A stretch of DNA of 64,000 bases from positions 1 through 64,000 of the forward strand of contig JBHWOX010000057.1 of NCBI GenBank assembly GCA_043424615.1, given 5' to 3'. Positions 8,466 to 18,600 of the stretch are shown piece after piece. Source of the stretch: JAUNQW01 sp043424615. Lineage in GTDB: Bacteria > Bacillota > Bacilli > Lactobacillales > Carnobacteriaceae_A. Numbering within the stretch: the stretch's first letter is position 1; every line of letters begins with the position of its first letter. The translations under genes were made by a program, and so were the position numbers. The notes under the pieces were generated by a model. The model made no database searches, was not told the origin of the DNA, and saw nothing but the letters and a program-made list of their open reading frames with translations.

Positions 8466-9397
8466 TTCAAGATTTGTCGACTTTTAATTTCATCAGCCTC
8501 TAGTTGATGAATTAAAGCCTCTATGCCATCGAATTTAATTTCATCACGCAAATACTCAATCCATCTAATCTTGACCTCTTCACCATAGATAGGCCGGTCA
8601 AAATCAAAAAGATGACTTTCTATGCTGTAAGTTTTTGACTCGCCAAAAGTAACATTATAGCCAATAGAGGTCATGGAATCATACCATTTTCCCTGCACAA
8701 ATGTTTGACTAGCGTAGACCCCTATTTTAGGGACGAGAAGTTTAGGATGAGTGTAGACATTAGCGGTAGGATATCCTAACTCTCTGCCTCGAGCTTGACC
8801 ATGAATCACAAAACCGGTCATCTCATAAGGCCGACCGAGTAATTGGTTGGCCAAAGTTAATTGACCTTCTTTGAGTAAGTCACGAATATTAGTCGAGCAG
8901 ACTTCTACATCCATTTCCGACTTAAATTCGTCCACCGCCTGCACTTTAAAACGTCCCTGAGCAAGCTCCTGCATATCCGTCATTTTGGCGGAGCCATGAT
9001 GACCAAAACTGTAATCATAACCAGCCACCACCACTTGCGCCTTTAAAGCGAGGATAAAGTGCTCAACAAATTCAGCTGCAGTCAAACTAGCAATTTGGCT
9101 GGTAAAATTTAATTCATAAATGATGTCCACCCCTAGATCAGACAACAATTCTTCCTTCTGCTGGTTAGTGGTCAAATAATCAATCGAATCAGGTTGGGCA
9201 GAAGTGAACACCAAGGCCGGATGACGTTTAAAGGTCATTAAGGCTAGTGGCAAATCATTTTCTTGGGCCTCTTGCCTAGCTTGTTCAATAACAGCCTGAT
9301 GCCCCAGATGAAGACCATCAAAAAAACCAAGGACGAGGACGAGTTCTGGCTGTTGGGCCGGGAGGTCTAAAGGATAGCTGATATTAATTTTTTTCAT
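8459..9397 (-). CDS. ribF: Bifunctional riboflavin kinase / FAD synthetase
   Basis: Makes FMN and then FAD from riboflavin. The N-terminal FAD synthetase domain shows GFFDGLHLGHQ (about 24-34) and GYDYSFG (about 127-133); the C-terminal flavokinase domain shows GRELGYPTANV (about 204-214). At 312 residues it is of normal length. AAGGAGGAG precedes the ATG. It follows truB after nine bases, a common Firmicutes pairing, and ends in a terminator. Confidence 0.97.
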   Translation of the reverse strand: MKKINISYPLDLPAQQPELVLVLGFFDGLHLGHQAVIEQARQEAQENDLPLALMTFKRHPALVFTSAQPDSIDYLTTNQQKEELLSDLGVDIIYELNFTSQIASLTAAEFVEHFILALKAQVVVAGYDYSFGHHGSAKMTDMQELAQGRFKVQAVDEFKSEMDVEVCSTNIRDLLKEGQLTLANQLLGRPYEMTGFVIHGQARGRELGYPTANVYTHPKLLVPKIGVYASQTFVQGKWYDSMTSIGYNVTFGESKTYSIESHLFDFDRPIYGEEVKIRWIEYLRDEIKFDGIEALIHQLEADEIKSRQILKD

Positions 9398-9406
9398 AGC
9401 TCCTCC

Positions 9407-10339
9407 TTAAAATTGACGTATCATTTTCAATGGTTTTAGCCAGCCCGGGCGGTCGGGATTAGCATGATAAATGGCTTGAGCTTGCCCTTGATGGGTCAAG
9501 ACCACAGCTGAATCTTGATCAAGGGAAAGGCTAGGAAAATTATCCTGACGCAGCTGACTGCCATGGTTGACTCGCTGGCTAAGGTCATGATTAATCTCTA
9601 AAAAAGGAAAGGATTTTAAAAAATCTTCCAAAGGGAAAATATAATCCTCAAGTTTCCCATGATTTTTAGCCTCTTTTAATTGCTCTAGAGTCACACACTC
9701 ATCAGCAATAATTCCTGCACTTTTAACCCGAGTCAGCTGGCTCATATGAGCAGGAAGGTCTAGAGCTCGTCCTATATCCACGGCTAGGGTTCGGATATAG
9801 GTCCCCTTGGAACAGCAGACGTCAAAGCTAAATGTCAAGGATTGGCTTTCCTCATCGTAAAGCAAGTCAGAGGTCCGTTGCAGGCTATAGATTTCAACCT
9901 GCCGGCTTGGGCGGTCGACTTCAATCCCCTGGCGGGCATATTCATATAAACGTTTTCCTTTGACTCTGACAGCCGAATACATGGGTGGGATTTGGGTCAG
10001 AGGGCCCAGCATGGAGGCTAGGATCTGGTCTATCTCTTGGGAGGTCAACTGCCCTTCCATCAGCTTGACCTGTTCGACTGTTTCACCGGAACGGTCTTCT
10101 GTAGTGGTAGACCAGCCTAGAGTTACTGCTCCCTGGTAGACTTTATCAGCATCTAGCATATATTCCAAAACCTTAGTCCCTTTTCCAAAGGCAATGGGTA
10201 AGACCCCATCCACATCTGGATCTAAAGTCCCAGCATGTCCTACTTTTTTAAGGCCGAGTAAAGCTCTTAATTGGGTAATATACCGCTGACTATACACTCC
10301 CTTTTCCTTCCATAAAGGAATAATTCCTCCATCTATCAT
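9407..10339 (-). CDS. truB: tRNA pseudouridine-55 synthase
   Basis: Converts U55 of the T loop to pseudouridine. The catalytic Asp is in GHAGTLDPDVDGVLP (about 35-49), and KGTYIRTLAVDIG (about 183-195) forms the other conserved active-site segment. The 310 residues are normal. The usual KPxGxTS motif near the N-terminus reads KEKGVYSQ here, a mild divergence. The ATG has AAGGTGAC upstream. First gene of a two-gene operon with ribF. Confidence 0.96.
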   Translation of the reverse strand: MIDGGIIPLWKEKGVYSQRYITQLRALLGLKKVGHAGTLDPDVDGVLPIAFGKGTKVLEYMLDADKVYQGAVTLGWSTTTEDRSGETVEQVKLMEGQLTSQEIDQILASMLGPLTQIPPMYSAVRVKGKRLYEYARQGIEVDRPSRQVEIYSLQRTSDLLYDEESQSLTFSFDVCCSKGTYIRTLAVDIGRALDLPAHMSQLTRVKSAGIIADECVTLEQLKEAKNHGKLEDYIFPLEDFLKSFPFLEINHDLSQRVNHGSQLRQDNFPSLSLDQDSAVVLTHQGQAQAIYHANPDRPGWLKPLKMIRQF

Positions 10340-10372
10340 TCTGTCACCTTCTTTACAATAATGTCACTTGTC

Positions 10373-10378
10373 ATTATA
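10373..10378 (-). promoter_or_regulatory. -10 box of the truB-ribF promoter
   Basis: TATAAT on the minus strand about 35 bases before truB. The -35 region is a poor TTTTGT/TTGTTA match, so this is a tentative promoter. Three TGTCA/TGACA half-sites surround it without forming a clear operator. Confidence 0.5.
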
Positions 10379-10423
10379 TAATAGATTGCTCATTAACAAA
10401 AATAGGAAGATTTTATAAGGCAA

Positions 10424-10454
10424 AGAAAAACAGCTGCCCGCTAAGGCAGCTGTT
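10424..10454 (-). terminator. Terminator of the rimP-nusA-infB-rbfA operon
   Basis: A ten-base stem AACAGCTGCC/GGCAGCTGTT with a short loop, followed on the minus strand by TTTTTCTTTG. It lies just beyond the rbfA stop. Confidence 0.85.
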
Positions 10455-10464
10455 GCTTGATTCC

Positions 10465-10818
10465 TTACTTTTCTTCTTTCAATTGGTTGAGTAATTGGTC
10501 GATACGATTTCCTTGTTCAATGGATGTATCTCTTTTGAAAACAAGACGTGGGGTGTGATAAGTCGTCAAGTTTTGACCAACTTTAGATTGGATCATACCA
10601 CTGGCCTTGTCTAATCCTTTTTGAACCTCTTCCATAGTGGCTGGATCGTCATCCAAACTACTGTAGTAAACAGTAGCATCTTGCAGGTCGCCTGTTAAAT
10701 CAACCTCTGTCACAGTAACGCCATTGACACGAGGATCTTTCACATCACTCGCTAAAATTTCGGATACCAATCTCAACACTTCGGCTTGAACACGCTCAAC
10801 TCTTTGTTGGTTTGCCAT
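10465..10818 (-). CDS. rbfA: Ribosome-binding factor A
   Basis: Assembly factor for the 30S subunit that helps mature the 16S 5' end. The 117-residue KH-type protein starts MANQQRVERVQAEV and has the family's conserved VSxxLxxxVKDPR (SEILASDVKDPRV here) and the RLVFKRDTSIEQGNRI C-terminal segment. I chose this ATG over an in-frame TTG two codons earlier because AAGGATGG is correctly spaced from it. Last gene of the operon. Confidence 0.95.
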   Translation of the reverse strand: MANQQRVERVQAEVLRLVSEILASDVKDPRVNGVTVTEVDLTGDLQDATVYYSSLDDDPATMEEVQKGLDKASGMIQSKVGQNLTTYHTPRLVFKRDTSIEQGNRIDQLLNQLKEEK

Positions 10819-10841
10819 TTTCAATCACCATCCTTTAATCA

Positions 10842-12968
10842 TTAGAGGACTTCAACTTCTACCATTTCGAAGGCTTCAATTTCATCATCGACTTTGATAT
10901 CGTTGTAGTTTTCAATCATTAAACCACATTCATAACCATTGGTCACTTCTTTAGCATCGTCGTTAAAACGTTTCAAACTAGCTAACTCACCTTCGTAGAT
11001 AACGACCCCATTGCGAATTAAGCGAACACCGCTGTCACGGGTAATTTTACCCTGGCTAACATAGCAACCGGCGATAGTTCCAACTTTTGAAACTTTATAA
11101 GTCTCTCGGACTTGTAACAAGCCAATCACTTCTTCTTTATATTCAGGATCTAATAATCCTTTCATGGCTTTTTCCACATCGTCAATGGCATCATAAATGA
11201 CATTATAGGTTCGGATGCTGACATTATCCTTTTCAGCTAGACTTGAAGCCTGAGCATTAGGTCGAACGTTGAAACCAATGATGATGGCATTAGAAGCTGC
11301 TGAAAGGGTGACGTCTGTTTCATTAATCGCACCCACTCCAGTATGGATGATATTAACTTTAACCCCTTCAACCTCGATTTTTTGCAGGCTGGCAGAGAGG
11401 GCTTCTACCGATCCGCGTACGTCTGCCTTAACAACTAAGGCGACTTCTTTCAATTCTTCGTCTTTAATACTATCGAATAGATTTTCTAAAGACATGGAAG
11501 CTGTTTGACGGCGGGATTCGATTTGCTGTTGTTCAGCGCGTTTTTCCCCCACTGAACGAGCTGTTTTTTCGTCTTCAAAGACGACGAATTTGTCCCCAGC
11601 TTCTGGGGTCTCATTCAGACCAGTGATTTCGACTGGTTGAGATGGTCCCGCTTCTTCAACATCTTGGCCAAGGTCATTGGTCATGGTACGGATACGTCCA
11701 TGGGTGTGCCCCACAACGATAGGGTCTCCTATGCGCAAGGTTCCTTCTTGAACCAAAATAGTTGCCACGGCTCCTTTAGATTTATCTAAACGAGCTTCAA
11801 TGACAGAACCTAATGGTCGACCTTGAGGTGCCGCTTTGAGTTCTTGGACTTCCGCAACCAGGTTAACCATTTCGAGCAATTCATCTAAGTTTTGACCCAT
11901 CAAGGCAGAAATTTCAACCATAATGGTATCTCCACCCCATTCTTCAGGGATGAGCTCATAATTCATTAATTCTTGCTTCACTCGGTCTGCATTAGCCGTC
12001 GGTTTATCAATTTTATTGATGGCCACAATAATTGGGACATCTGCTGCTTTGGCGTGGTTGATAGCTTCTTCCGTTTGAGGTTTTACCCCATCATCAGCAG
12101 CAACCACTATAATAGCAATATCAGTAACATCTGCCCCGCGTGCGCGCATGGTCGTGAAAGCGGCGTGCCCTGGTGTATCCAAGAAAGTAATGGTATTGCC
12201 TTGAGTTGTCAATTGGTAGGCCCCGATATGTTGGGTAATCCCTCCAGCTTCGCCTTCAGTGACCCGGGCATCTCTTAAAGTATCTAAGAGAGTGGTTTTC
12301 CCATGGTCGACGTGACCCATGATTGTCACCACTGGCGGACGGATTTCTAAATCTTCTTCTTGGCGATTTTCTTCGATAAAGGTTTCAAATTTTGTTGGAT
12401 CGGTTTCTACTTTAGGTCGAGCCTCAACCCCCAACTCATCTGCCAAGATTTCAATGGTGTCCACATCAAGGGACTGGTTTTGATTAGCCATGACCCCTAA
12501 CATAAACAATTGTTTGACTAAATCAGCAGGGTCTCTTTTCAGTTCTTTTGCTATTTCAGAAATAGTCATTCCTTCTGTATACTCCAGCACGTTTTCTTTC
12601 GCTTTCTTTTTAGATTTTTTCGGCTGTTTTTTCTGAGCTTGAGGCTCTGCTTTCTTTTCAGCCTTTTTCTTGTTTCCAGCCTTGTGGGCGTCTTGAGTGG
12701 ATGGTTTACTTTCTTCTACCACAGGCTCTTGGCTTTCTTCTTTAACTGCTTGCTCTTGTTTTTCTTCAGCCTCATCTTGAGACGGTTCTGCAGGAGTCTC
12801 TTCATCCGAACTAGAAGTCAGAGCATCAAGGACTTGATCTATTTCTTCTTCTGTCATGGATGCCATATGGCTGGTAAAATCCATCCCTAATTGGGCGGTC
12901 AACTCAAGTAATTCTTTACTTTGTAAGTCTAATTCTCGAGCGACTTCATATACACGTTTTTTTCCCAT
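10842..12968 (-). CDS. infB: Translation initiation factor IF-2
   Basis: GTPase that brings initiator tRNA to the 30S subunit. The 708 residues show an N-terminal IF2_N domain (about 1-50), a charged low-complexity linker rich in Glu, Lys and Gln (about 50-130), a second IF2_N domain (about 130-180), then the G domain with GHVDHGKTT (about 217-225), DTPGHAAF and NKIDKP, followed by domains II to IV. GGAGGGAC precedes the ATG. It lies between ylxQ and rbfA in the standard order. Confidence 0.98.
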   Translation of the reverse strand: MGKKRVYEVARELDLQSKELLELTAQLGMDFTSHMASMTEEEIDQVLDALTSSSDEETPAEPSQDEAEEKQEQAVKEESQEPVVEESKPSTQDAHKAGNKKKAEKKAEPQAQKKQPKKSKKKAKENVLEYTEGMTISEIAKELKRDPADLVKQLFMLGVMANQNQSLDVDTIEILADELGVEARPKVETDPTKFETFIEENRQEEDLEIRPPVVTIMGHVDHGKTTLLDTLRDARVTEGEAGGITQHIGAYQLTTQGNTITFLDTPGHAAFTTMRARGADVTDIAIIVVAADDGVKPQTEEAINHAKAADVPIIVAINKIDKPTANADRVKQELMNYELIPEEWGGDTIMVEISALMGQNLDELLEMVNLVAEVQELKAAPQGRPLGSVIEARLDKSKGAVATILVQEGTLRIGDPIVVGHTHGRIRTMTNDLGQDVEEAGPSQPVEITGLNETPEAGDKFVVFEDEKTARSVGEKRAEQQQIESRRQTASMSLENLFDSIKDEELKEVALVVKADVRGSVEALSASLQKIEVEGVKVNIIHTGVGAINETDVTLSAASNAIIIGFNVRPNAQASSLAEKDNVSIRTYNVIYDAIDDVEKAMKGLLDPEYKEEVIGLLQVRETYKVSKVGTIAGCYVSQGKITRDSGVRLIRNGVVIYEGELASLKRFNDDAKEVTNGYECGLMIENYNDIKVDDEIEAFEMVEVEVL

Positions 12969-12984
12969 CTTTGTCCCTCCATTG

Positions 12985-13284
12985 TCATTGTAATTTTTCG
13001 TCTAAACTTTGAGCAAAGCCCTTATCAGCTAGAGCGATGATCGTTCTATTTTTTCCGATGGCTTGGCTAATTTCTGCTTGGCTAAAAGTTTGGTCAAACT
13101 TGATATCGTAATAAGTTGTTTTGTCATAGAATTTTTTTAAGGTATTAGCCGATGCGTCTTTAGCGACTAAAACATAATAGGCTTGCTGCTGGCGAATAGC
13201 CTGCAGAACGTTGGTTTCACCGTGGATTAATTGTCCTGCTCGCATAGCTAATCCTAGTAAATTTAATGCTTTTTGCTTATCCAT
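12985..13284 (-). CDS. ylxQ: YlxQ, L7Ae-type RNA-binding protein
   Basis: A 99-residue L7Ae/L30e-fold protein with the typical LGLAMRAGQLIHGE start (about 9-22) and VLVAKDASANTLKKF (about 38-52). The family binds kink-turn RNA; the exact target here is unknown. Its ATG overlaps the stop of ylxR by one base (TAATG), which implies translational coupling. It sits in the nusA-infB operon as in Bacillus. Confidence 0.93.
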   Translation of the reverse strand: MDKQKALNLLGLAMRAGQLIHGETNVLQAIRQQQAYYVLVAKDASANTLKKFYDKTTYYDIKFDQTFSQAEISQAIGKNRTIIALADKGFAQSLDEKLQ

Positions 13285-13574
13285 TATTGCTCAATTTGTT
13301 TTCTGGCATGCTGGTAAGTAATGTATTCTTCTAATTCATCGTAAAATTCGTCAGACAAGTCCACACCAAGAGACTTATCCAAATCACGATTTTTTCGAGC
13401 ATCATCTAAAATAGCAGGGTCTAGTGAGATATAAGCACCACGGCCATTTTTTTTGCCTGTCGGGTCGATACTGATGCCCTCTTCTTTATTTTTTACAATG
13501 CGGATCATTTCTTTTTTGTCTTTCATTTCTTTACTGACCACGCATTTTCTTAAAGGTACTTTTTTCTTCTTCAT
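13284..13574 (-). CDS. ylxR: YlxR family (DUF448) RNA-binding-type protein
   Basis: A 96-residue basic protein with the YlxR signature: RKCVVSKEMKDKKEMIRIV at 9-27 (RxCxxxxxxxxKxxLIRxV form) and GRGAYIS near 44-50. The usual second Cys-rich positions are partly replaced. In Bacillus and Clostridium members have been linked to RNase P or transcription control; that is family knowledge, not shown here. Located between nusA and ylxQ, with one-base overlap to the latter. Confidence 0.93.
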   Translation of the reverse strand: MKKKKVPLRKCVVSKEMKDKKEMIRIVKNKEEGISIDPTGKKNGRGAYISLDPAILDDARKNRDLDKSLGVDLSDEFYDELEEYITYQHARKQIEQ

Positions 13575-13589
13575 CTTTATCCCTCTTAC

Positions 13590-14999
13590 TTATTCGGCTG
13601 GGCTGTCGTCAGTTAAGTCTTGGTCAATACTATCCATCAAGTCGTGGTCTTCTTTAACCACTTCATCAGCGACTTCCAAGTCCTCATCCTGGGCTTCGAT
13701 TTCTTGGTCAATTTGCTCGTATTCATCCTGCAATTGACTCATATCAGCCATATCTTCTGCTTGTTCGCTTGATAATTCACCAGTTTCATAATCTTCTTTT
13801 TCCAAGGCTGAGCGTGTCGACTCATCCAAAGCGTCAACTTCTTCGCTCAATTCTTCTAAACTCTCCACTTCAGCTTGGGTTTGCTCAATGGCTTGAATTT
13901 CTGCCACTTCAGCTTCTAGATCCTCTTCTGTTTCTGGATGCAAGAGGGCATCCAAATCGATGTCTTCCATGTCAGATTCTGACTTAATGTCTATTTTACA
14001 AGAGGCCAGGCGAGCAGCCAGGCGAACATTTTGCCCGCGTTTACCGATGGCTAGAGACAACTGATGGTCTGGCACAACAACGATGGCAGAATTTTCTTCA
14101 TCATTAATGAAGTGTAAGTCAACCACATCGGCTGGTTTTAAAGCATTGGCAATAAAAACCGCAGGATCTGGATCCCATTCAATAATGTCCATATTTTCGC
14201 CATTCAACTCATTGACTACATTTTGCACCCTTTGTCCACGAGGGCCGACACAAGTTCCAACAGGATCGATGGATGGGTCTTCAGCATAAACCGCAACTTT
14301 TGATCGGTCTCCTGCTTCACGAGCCACTGCCTTGATTTCAACATCGCCATCATAAACTTCAGGAACTTCTTGTTCAAACAGACGTTTGACTAAGTTAGGA
14401 TGAGTCCGGCTGACGTAAACTTGAGGGCCTTTGGTCGTATTTTCAACATTGGACACATAGACTTTAATGCGGTCATGTGGTCGGTAATCTTCATTAGGAA
14501 TACGGTCATGGTTGGATAATACTGCCTCTATTTTACCTAGGTTAACATAGATATAGCGATTGTCCATACGTTCGACTACCCCTTGTAAGAGATCATCTTC
14601 GTATTGGATAAATTCGTTATAAATGATATTGCGTTCTTCTTCTCTCACTCGCTGGGTGATGACTTGTTTAGCTGTTTGGGCAGCAATTCGACCAAATGAA
14701 TCTGGGTCAATTAAAAATTTAATGGTGTCACCCGCTTCATAAGCAATGTTTTTCTCACGGGCGTCCTCTAAAGAAATCTCTAAAGAATCGTCTTCGACTT
14801 CTTCCACCACTTCTTTAGATTGATAGATTTCAAAGCGGTCACGATCAGGGTTGAATTTGACTTCAACATTTTGACTTTGGCCGTAATTTTTTTTATAAGC
14901 AGAAATTAAAGCTGTTTCAATGGCATCAATGATAATATCCTTGGAAATTCCTTTTTCTTCTTCGATTAATTCAAGTGCTTGTAAAATTCCCTCGCTCAT
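13590..14999 (-). CDS. nusA: Transcription termination/antitermination protein NusA, with a long acidic tail
   Basis: RNA polymerase elongation factor controlling pausing, termination and antitermination. The 469 residues comprise the N-terminal RNAP-binding domain (about 1-130), S1 (about 133-200), and two KH domains (about 200-345, with GPRGQRVQ near 240 and GKRGQNVRLAA near 308). After residue 345 follows about 120 residues that are extremely rich in Glu and Asp. Other lactobacilli often have short NusA tails; this one is long. It is second in the rimP operon. Confidence 0.97.
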   Translation of the reverse strand: MSEGILQALELIEEEKGISKDIIIDAIETALISAYKKNYGQSQNVEVKFNPDRDRFEIYQSKEVVEEVEDDSLEISLEDAREKNIAYEAGDTIKFLIDPDSFGRIAAQTAKQVITQRVREEERNIIYNEFIQYEDDLLQGVVERMDNRYIYVNLGKIEAVLSNHDRIPNEDYRPHDRIKVYVSNVENTTKGPQVYVSRTHPNLVKRLFEQEVPEVYDGDVEIKAVAREAGDRSKVAVYAEDPSIDPVGTCVGPRGQRVQNVVNELNGENMDIIEWDPDPAVFIANALKPADVVDLHFINDEENSAIVVVPDHQLSLAIGKRGQNVRLAARLASCKIDIKSESDMEDIDLDALLHPETEEDLEAEVAEIQAIEQTQAEVESLEELSEEVDALDESTRSALEKEDYETGELSSEQAEDMADMSQLQDEYEQIDQEIEAQDEDLEVADEVVKEDHDLMDSIDQDLTDDSPAE

Positions 15000-15014
15000 T
15001 CTTCTCTCCTCTTC

Positions 15015-15488
15015 TTAAAGTTTTACAGTTAATTGGGCACGTGCGATTTTTTCATGTGGAATGGTGATTTCTTTTTCACGCGTTTTAATACGAACCTTGA
15101 TAACGATAGCGTCATCGCTGACTTCAATTAAGTCTCCCTGGTAAATACTTTGACCCTCAACCGCTTGGTGGAGAGTTAGTTGAACGTATTTTCCTATGCT
15201 GCTTTTGAAGTCTTCTAAAGTCTCCAAAGGTCGTTCAGCACCTAAAGAAGAGACTTCTAAAAAATAAGCCTGAGGAATGGGATCAGGGTCGAGATTATCC
15301 AGTGCCTGACCTACTTTTTCACTATAAGCGACACAATCATCAAGAGAAATGCCTTGGTCCTGGTCGATATAAAGGCGCAAAAACCAATTTTTCCCTTCTT
15401 TTAAATACTCAACTTTGGCTAATTCATACCCCATGTCTTGGGCAATCGGACCAGCAATTTCTTTAACGGTTTCTTCAGTTTTTGACAC
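15015..15488 (-). CDS. rimP: Ribosome maturation factor RimP
   Basis: Factor for 30S assembly. The protein has the RimP N-domain (VEYLKEGKNWFLRLYID near 32-48, ISLDDC near 53-58) and the C-terminal SH3-like domain. I start it at a GTG preceded by AAAGGAGG eight bases upstream, giving 157 residues, the normal size; a longer reading frame extends another 19 codons but would run into the terminator-like hairpin at 15526-15547. First gene of rimP-nusA-ylxR-ylxQ-infB-rbfA, 15 bases before nusA. Confidence 0.93.
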   Translation of the reverse strand: MSKTEETVKEIAGPIAQDMGYELAKVEYLKEGKNWFLRLYIDQDQGISLDDCVAYSEKVGQALDNLDPDPIPQAYFLEVSSLGAERPLETLEDFKSSIGKYVQLTLHQAVEGQSIYQGDLIEVSDDAIVIKVRIKTREKEITIPHEKIARAQLTVKL

Positions 15489-15520
15489 TAGATATGCCTC
15501 CTTTAAATGATTTTCACCAT

Positions 15521-15547
15521 AAAAAGAGTGAGCGTTCCCGCTCACTC
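15521..15547 (-). terminator. Terminator hairpin between polC and rimP, inside the rimP leader
   Basis: A perfect nine-base stem GAGTGAGCG/CGCTCACTC with a four-base loop and, on the minus strand, CTTTTTATG. It can end polC transcripts, but it also lies downstream of the apparent rimP promoter, so it is in the 5' leader of the nusA operon and could act as an attenuator. Confidence 0.85.
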
Positions 15548-15571
15548 CTCGTGTGTCTTTTCGATAGTTTA

Positions 15572-15600
15572 ACTATATCACTATTTAAGCAGCATTGCAA
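15572..15600 (-). promoter_or_regulatory. Promoter of the rimP-nusA-infB operon
   Basis: On the minus strand TTGCAA (15595-15600) is followed after 17 bases by TATAGT (15572-15577). Transcription would begin near 15565, about 18 bases before the terminator hairpin, giving a leader of about 77 bases. Confidence 0.6.
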
Positions 15601-15621
15601 AGTCTCGTCCGCTAGATCACT

Positions 15622-18600
15622 CTAATCGAACAGAGACAGCTGATTTTCATCTGGCATCCCTTTTAAGACACCGTTAGCATCCAAGTACTCGATGACGGTT
15701 TTAGATACCCCACCTCTTTTACTCAAGTCCTCTTTGGATAAAAATTCTTGTTCCTGGCGGGCTTGAACCACTTGGTCTGCGACCTTATTCCCCAAGGATG
15801 GCACTGCTCTAAATGGAGCTATCAAGGATTTTTCATCCTCATCGATCACGAACTGGCGGGCATCTGACTTGTCTAAGTCCACCATTTTAAATGAATAGCC
15901 TCTTTCCAACATTTCGTTGGCGATCTCTAATTCAACCAGGGTGGCTTTTTCCTTATTAGTCGCATCCAAGCCCTTGGCATTAATTTCTTTAATGACTTTT
16001 TTCACTGCCTCTTTGCCCTTGCACATGGCTTGTAGGTCGAAATCATGGGCACGAACTGAAAAATAAGAAGCATAGAAATAAATGGGCATATGCACTTTAA
16101 AGTAAGCTACCCGCAGAGCCATGATGGTATAGGCAGCCGCATGGGCTTTAGGGAACATGTACTTAATTTTCAAGCAGGATTCAATATACCATTCAGGCAC
16201 GTCGCATTCTCTCATAGCAGCTAACCAGTCGGCAGGGACTTCACGGCCTTTACGGACTTTTTCCATGATGTTAAAGGCCATTTCATCTTCCATACCGTAT
16301 TGGATCAAATCATTCATAATGTCATCACGACAGCCAATAACATCCGCTAGAGCCATATCGTGCTCAGCTATCAAGACCTGAGCATTTCCTAGGTAGACAT
16401 CTGTCCCATGAGACAAGCCTGAAATTTGTAGTAATTCCCCAAAAGTTGAGGGGTGGGTTTGTTCCAGCATTTGCCGAACAAAGGGAGTCCCGAATTCGGG
16501 CACCCCTAACGTTCCCACCGGGGTGTTTATTTGCTCTTCAGTAACCCCCAAGACCTCTGTTTCAGAAAATATTTTCATGACGTCTGAATCATCCAGGGGA
16601 ATGTCTTGAGGTTCAATGCCCGTCAAGTCTTCTAAGAGTTTCAAATGAGTCGGATCATCATGGCCCAGGATATCCAGTTTCAAGATATTGTCCTCAATAG
16701 AGTGGAAGTCAAAGTGAGTGGTCTTCCATTCGGATTCCTTATCATCTGCCGGATATTGAATGGGAGTAAAGTCGTAGACATCCATATCATCTGGAATAAC
16801 GACTATCCCTCCGGGGTGCTGACCAGTAGAGCGTTTAACTCCAACTAATCCCTGAGTCAGCCGGTCCACTTCGGCTGATCGGTGGTGGAGGCCAGCTTCT
16901 TGCTCATGAGCTTTTACATAGCCGAAAGCGGTCTTATCTTTGATGGTCGAAATCGTTCCTGCCCGGTAGACATGGTCATCTCCAAAAAGAACCTTAGTAT
17001 AGCGATGGGCCTCGGGTTGGTATTCTCCAGAAAAGTTTAAGTCGATATCAGGAACCTTATTTCCCGTAAAGCCTAAAAAGGTTTCAAAAGGAATATTTTG
17101 ACCATCTTTGTTGAGGTCATGGCCACAAGACGGACAAGCCTTAGCAGCTAAGTCAAAACCAGACTTCACTTCCTCATCTTCAATAAACTCACTATACTGG
17201 CAATTTGGACACAGATAATGAGGTTGGAGGGGATTGACTTCGGTAATTCCTGTCAGTGTGGCTACCAAGCTGGACCCTACTGATCCTCGGGACCCAACTA
17301 AATACCCATCTTCTACACTTTTTTGCACGAGTTTTTGAGAAATAAGATAGATGACCGCAAAACCATTTCCAATGATGGACTTCAGCTCTTTCTCGATCCG
17401 TGCTTCCACAATTTCCGGCAAGTCTTCACCATATAATTCTTTTGCCTTATTATAAGTCATCTGACGGATCTCTTCTTCAGATCCATCAATATTAGGAGGA
17501 TAAAGCTCTTTGCGGATAGGATCAATGGCTTCAATCTGTTCTGCTAACGCTCGTGGTTGATCAATCACGATTTGATGGGCTTGGTCTTCTTCTAAAAAGT
17601 CAAAAGCCTCCATCATCTCGTCAGTCGTTAAAAAATGTAAGCGTGAATGTTGCCGACCAATTTCGCTGGTCATCTGGGTTTCAATCAGAATATCACGGTA
17701 GACATGGTCTTCTTCATTTAGATAATGTACATTCCCAGTGGCAACAACTGGCTTATCCAGCTCCTGTCCAATTTCTATCAGATGGCGGCTGATCTCTTCA
17801 ATATCTTCTAAGGATTTAATCCGTCCTTTATCTACCGCAGACAGGTAGGTCATTTTAGGTTGGATTTCTAAATAATCATAAAACTGAGCTCGTTTGCGGG
17901 CTTCTTCATAACCGGTTTGGAGGAGGGCTTCAAAAACTTCCCCTTCTGAGCAGGCACTTCCAAATAAAAGACCTTCACGATGCTCTTCCAGAACCGACCG
18001 AGGAATCCGTGGCACACGGAAGAAATAGTCAATATTGGAAGTGGATACTAATTTAAATAGATTTTTTAAGCCGGTGCTATTCTGACATAAGATGCTGACA
18101 TGGTAGGGGCGAGCTTGCTTATAGGCATCACTGCCACCGACATGGTCGTTCAGCTGGTTTAGATTATCAATCTCATACTGGTCCAAGGCTTCTTTTAAGA
18201 AAAGATGATTCAAATAAGCCGTGGTTTCTGCATCATAAATCGCGCGGTGGTGTTGCTCTAGGTTGACATCATATTTCTTAGCTAGGGTATTCAAACGGTG
18301 AGATTTAAAACTGGGATGAAGAAAGCGTGACAGTTCCAAGGTATCAATCACCGGATTGGTGTTTTTTTCCAGTCCATACTTTTGAAAGGCTTGGTCTATG
18401 AAACCAATATCAAAACTGGCATTGTGGGCCACCAAGATGGCATCTTTAGAAAAGGACTTAAAGGCTCGCAGGACGTCCTCTTCGTCTTTGGAACCCTCTA
18501 CCATCTCATCTGTTATACCCGTTAGATTAGTAATTTCTTCCGGAATGGAAAAACCTGGGTCAATAAATTCTTCAAATTTATCAATCACATTTCCCTTATA

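Noticed and set aside
15489..15545. N-terminal extension of RimP
   Set aside because: It overlaps the terminator hairpin, and the family length and AAAGGAGG spacing fit the GTG at 15488.
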